From Phalacrocorax aristotelis (taxonomy: Eukaryota; Chordata; Aves; Suliformes; Phalacrocoracidae), in the NCBI RefSeq assembly GCF_949628215.1, contig NC_134280.1:9559795-9623794 (forward strand): 64,000 nt of DNA, given 5' to 3'. The notes under the pieces were generated by a model. The model searched no databases. It had not been told where the DNA came from and saw only the letters and a list, made by a program, of their open reading frames with translations. Both the position numbers and the translations under genes were made by a program. Shown piece by piece: positions 60,901-64,000 of this stretch. The first letter of the stretch is position 1. Every line of letters starts with the position of its first letter.

Positions 60901-63639
60901 GAGTAGGCCAAAAGCATTAGGTTCTATAACATTGGTGTAAGCTTTTGTGTGTGTGCAGTATAATGGATTTTTCTCGTTGTAGCTGTGTTTTAGTAAGATA
61001 TGACTCAATCACAAAGTACATTCAGATATATATGTTACTTAAGCATTGTTTTTGGCAACAGTGCAATTAAATAGTTTGTGAAAAAGGTACTTTAAATAAT
61101 GAGAATACTTGCAATTGTATTATGCTTTGAGCAGCCATTTTCTGATTCATTAGAGTTAGATTGTAAAATCTATAACATTATAGATAGTATTATATATAAA
61201 AACACCGTCTTCAAAAGTTGGTATTTTTTCAAACTACTTTAGTAGAGGAGCCTGTTTAGAAGATTAGATCCTTAAATCTCCATCTGCGTGTTCGTTGTTG
61301 TTATGTACCAGTTAGCAGTTAGTTATGGGGAAACTATATGATGTCAAAAGCTTCTCGTTGTACGGCTCTCTATGATGTTTCCTCTTGAATGCCTCTATCT
61401 TTTTGTCATACTCAAAAATGACAGCTTCTGTCTTGCCAGTGATACACAGTCTAAAAATCTGTTTAACTGCCTTTTGCTTATGACCATTTTGAAAAGCAGT
61501 GCAAGGCTAGAAGTATTTTATTGTTGAAGAACAGCAGCTTACTCTATTTTAAAACTGTAGGTTATAGTCCAAGGGTTGCATTGGTTAACATCAAGGGAGT
61601 TGACTGGAGATGTCCCTGATAGTGGTTGTACTATGAATTCACCTTATACAGTAATTTTTCTAATATTTCATCAAATCTTTTTGTTTGCGTACATTAACTT
61701 TGCAAGTGTCATACCAGAATGTTGTCACTCAATATCAAAACATCCTTGTGACCTTTTAATAACTTCTGATCTAGTAAACTGGAACAAATAATTATTAAAA
61801 CCAAGTACTTTCTTCTTAGTCAGACATAAGTCCTCCTTTTTATGCCAGTCTCCAAGATCTTCAGCTAGCTGGAAGCCCCTTTCTTTCTCACTGTGGGTTA
61901 CAGTAAGCTTTGTATTCTCAATGCTAGATTCATCAGTTCGATATACTCCTTGCAAAAAATTGCAGGAGTATTTAAAATTGAGCTTTATTTTTAGAAACTG
62001 AACAACATTAATATCTGCCAAGAAGAATATTCTGAATAATGAGGACTTGGTATTTTTTTCTGAGGCTTTGGTATAGAAAACATTCATCAAATTGTCCAGC
62101 TTTTGTCATTCAAGTCATTCCTTTGGAATAGCGATTCACAATTTACTGAGGTTAACTATGGTTTTCTCACTGCCACTTGCTTATATGAGCTGCTAGTTCT
62201 TCTGTTTCAGTTGGACTCTGCTAAGTATCATATGAATAAGGATTACATTGTTATGCTTAGAATAAGTTCCTATTTTCTGGACTATGCTATTGACATTAAA
62301 ATAATCCTTACTTAAGGGAAAATAATAGCTTGGACCTGAGTTTACATGCAGGATATAGAAGTTTTATATTCCCATGAAAAGGCTGGGGATCCTAGCAATG
62401 TCAGTGTGGCCAGGGCTGTCCAGAAAGGATTGAACCATGCAATCCTCATACCCTAGGGATCACCAAATGGGGTGGTGAAGACCAACTGTCTTTAAGGCTA
62501 GTCAGGAAGTTGCTGTGGTAATTAGTATTTAACAAGGTGGGATGAATCAGAAAGAGATGAAGAAAATGAGGGGAGCAGGCAGGTTTGCAAGGGATTGGGA
62601 AATAGGGGCAATGGGTGGGGAAAAGAGATGGATGCCAGGAGTTCCTGCTTATGCCATTTTTTGCCCACTGCCTGTGGAAGCCAGGAGTCCTGAACTTCAG
62701 TGAAAAAATACGGGCATCAAAGATGCATTGTTGATTATGGTAATCAGGCTTCTCCTGCATGGCGATCCCCAGGAAAGCTGCACAGGGTTCAGTGTGAGAG
62801 GGACTGCCTGCTAATTTTATGCCGATACTGTCCTCAGTAATTTCCGTCTATGTGCTATAATTGAACATCATCCATTATCTGCCATTCAGTCAGTATCAAC
62901 ACCAAAGAGGAGATTTGTGTAATAATAAAAATGTACAATTACTCTTACAGCCACGGGGAGGGAAGGACTGAGAGAAGCCCAGGCTGGCGGTCAGCTATTT
63001 ATGACTAGGCCTGAGCTGCCTTCAGCTGTGGGGAAGGGAAGGCTAATGCCCATCAGGTGAGGGAGCTGATCCCCTGCGGGCTGTGGCCTAAGGCTGAAAC
63101 CAAGTAGACAGGCTGGCTACTTTTTCTCTCTGATGAGGATAAAAAGCTCTAAAATGAGCAAGCTCAGCCGGGCCCAGGCCAGGCAGGAGGATGGGGCCCA
63201 GTGGGTGCCAGCAATGACAGGGCAGTGGGGGGCTCCTTGCTGGGATCTATGGCAGGCTGAGGGTTCCTGTGAGGTTTCCTGTGTGGGATTGCTTAGAGAC
63301 TGCGTAGGGGAATTCCCCATATATTTTCTGGAGAGAAATTCTCTTACAGGTGGAAATTAACATATGAGGGGTTAAAAAAAAAAATAATTAATGACACTGT
63401 TAGAGATGCTGTTCTGGGTGCATATGGTGTTGAGGTCGTGTACGCTAGCCAAGAATGCAGAAGAATGTTGTCATTTTCTGTTGCTGAAATATCTCAATTT
63501 CTCACTCATGTATAATTCAGAAAACAAAAATGAAATAATATGTATGTGAAAAAGTATTCATATGCCTGTGTCTTAGTCCTATCCATAGAACAAGATGGCT
63601 GAGGTGTCAGAGTTAGCCCCATCCCTTTGCTCTTTTGTC
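57919..63639. other. Noncoding stretch between the solo LTR and the last CR1
   Basis: No supported exon or RNA gene. The first part, about 58,050-58,450, reads like a conserved enhancer: it has a perfect octamer ATGCAAAT at 58,350-58,357 running straight into GGATTA. A 15-base poly-A lies at 58,921-58,935 with no recognisable retrocopy beside it. About 62,800-62,960 is another conserved-looking AT-rich block. From 62,950 to 63,360 the sequence is GC-richer and could be an old repeat, but I do not recognise it. Confidence 0.5.
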
Positions 63640-64000
63640 CAGGAGAAAGGTGAAAGTGGAGATGTGGTGGTCAGAAGCTGTCTTGGGCTTGGTGACCATG
63701 AAATGATAGAGTTCTTGATTGTTGGTGAAGTCAGGGAGGGTGGGTCAAGCAGAACCACTGCCATGGACTTCCAGAGGGCAGACTTCGGCCTGTTTGGGGC
63801 ACTGCTTGGGGGAGTCCCTTGGGAGACAGTCCTGAAGGGCAAAGGGGTCCAGGAAGGCTGGGCATTCTTCAAGAAGGAAGTCTCAAAGGCACAGGAGCAG
63901 GCTGTCGCCATGTGCTGTGAGATGAACTGGCGGGGAAGACGACTGGCCTGGCTGAACAGGGAGCTTTTGCTGGGACTCAGGAATAAAAAGGAGAGTGTGC
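63589..64000 (+). pseudogene. CR1 ORF2 central fragment, frame open to the window edge
   Basis: The frame is open from the codon after TAG at 63,586-63,588 to the last base, about 137 codons with no stop. CR1-like sequence starts near codon 20-24 (GDVVVRSCLGLGDHEMIEF). It continues through DFQRADFGLFGALLGGVPWE, VLKGKGVQEGWAFFKKEV, KAQEQAVAMC and GRRLAWLNRELLLGLRNKKE. In active CR1 this segment links the apurinic endonuclease to the transcriptase, which would lie to the right of the window. No start codon or endonuclease domain precedes it here, so the copy is probably 5'-truncated and nonfunctional, although it carries no visible lesion within the visible part. An intact transcriptase further right cannot be excluded. 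Confidence 0.85.
63640..64000 (+). mobile_element. CR1 LINE fragment, plus strand, continues past the window
   Basis: This is the middle of CR1 ORF2, between the endonuclease and reverse-transcriptase domains. Recognition rests on translated landmarks in the same order as in CR1, given in the pseudogene entry. The left boundary is approximate (63,640-63,660), where similarity to CR1 fades; the right end is outside the window. Unlike the other two CR1 copies it lies on the + strand and represents a more 5' part of the element. Confidence 0.9.

Noticed and set aside
63579-63911. 110-codon minus-strand ORF
   Set aside because: Antisense shadow of the + strand CR1 ORF2 fragment.
1-64000. CRISPR array, operon, phage or bacterial mobile system
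   Set aside because: No regularly spaced repeats, ribosome binding sites or dense coding; composition and transposons are those of a bird genome.

Overview
The window looks like about 64 kb of bird nuclear DNA. Two 5'-truncated CR1 retrotransposon 3' ends, a third CR1 coding fragment and two solo endogenous-retrovirus LTRs are recognisable, and the repeat types and their low density (roughly 5 percent of the window) are what bird genomes usually show. The background is moderately AT-rich, CpG-poor and unique. There are no operons, CRISPR arrays, rRNA genes or bacterial signals, and I saw no tRNA.

Layout: (1) 1-7,489 is CpG-poor sequence upstream of a promoter. (2) 7,490-9,480 is a strong CpG island. 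Inside it lies a probable first coding exon on the + strand (8,309-8,380, 24 codons, phase-0 donor), preceded by a possible 15-codon uORF and an ETS-type promoter motif. I do not recognise the protein. (3) 9,481-63,640 has no exon I can support. It is best read as one very long first intron or as a gene desert, broken by CR1 at 16,848-17,680 and 23,929-24,427 (both minus), an ERVL-type solo LTR at 53,308-53,871 (minus), and a 251-bp solo LTR at 57,662-57,912 (plus) with a perfect 6-bp target-site duplication. (4) From about 63,640 to the right edge is a CR1 ORF2 fragment on the + strand whose reading frame is still open at the edge.

Nearly all predicted ORFs are chance openings: the long ones sit in the CpG island, where stop codons are rare, and the others lack splice context and recognisable domains. 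The most solid discoveries are the two solo LTRs. The 57.7-kb copy keeps a TATA box, a polyadenylation signal and a consensus 5' splice site, so it could still start or donate transcripts. Other points of interest are a G-quadruplex-prone run just inside the putative intron, a perfect 20-bp palindrome at 25,772, a 12-bp-stem hairpin at 18,791, overlapping palindromes at 56,445, a 9:2 excess of long poly-T over poly-A on the + strand, and several stretches that look like conserved enhancers but need alignment to prove. I found no new multi-gene system.
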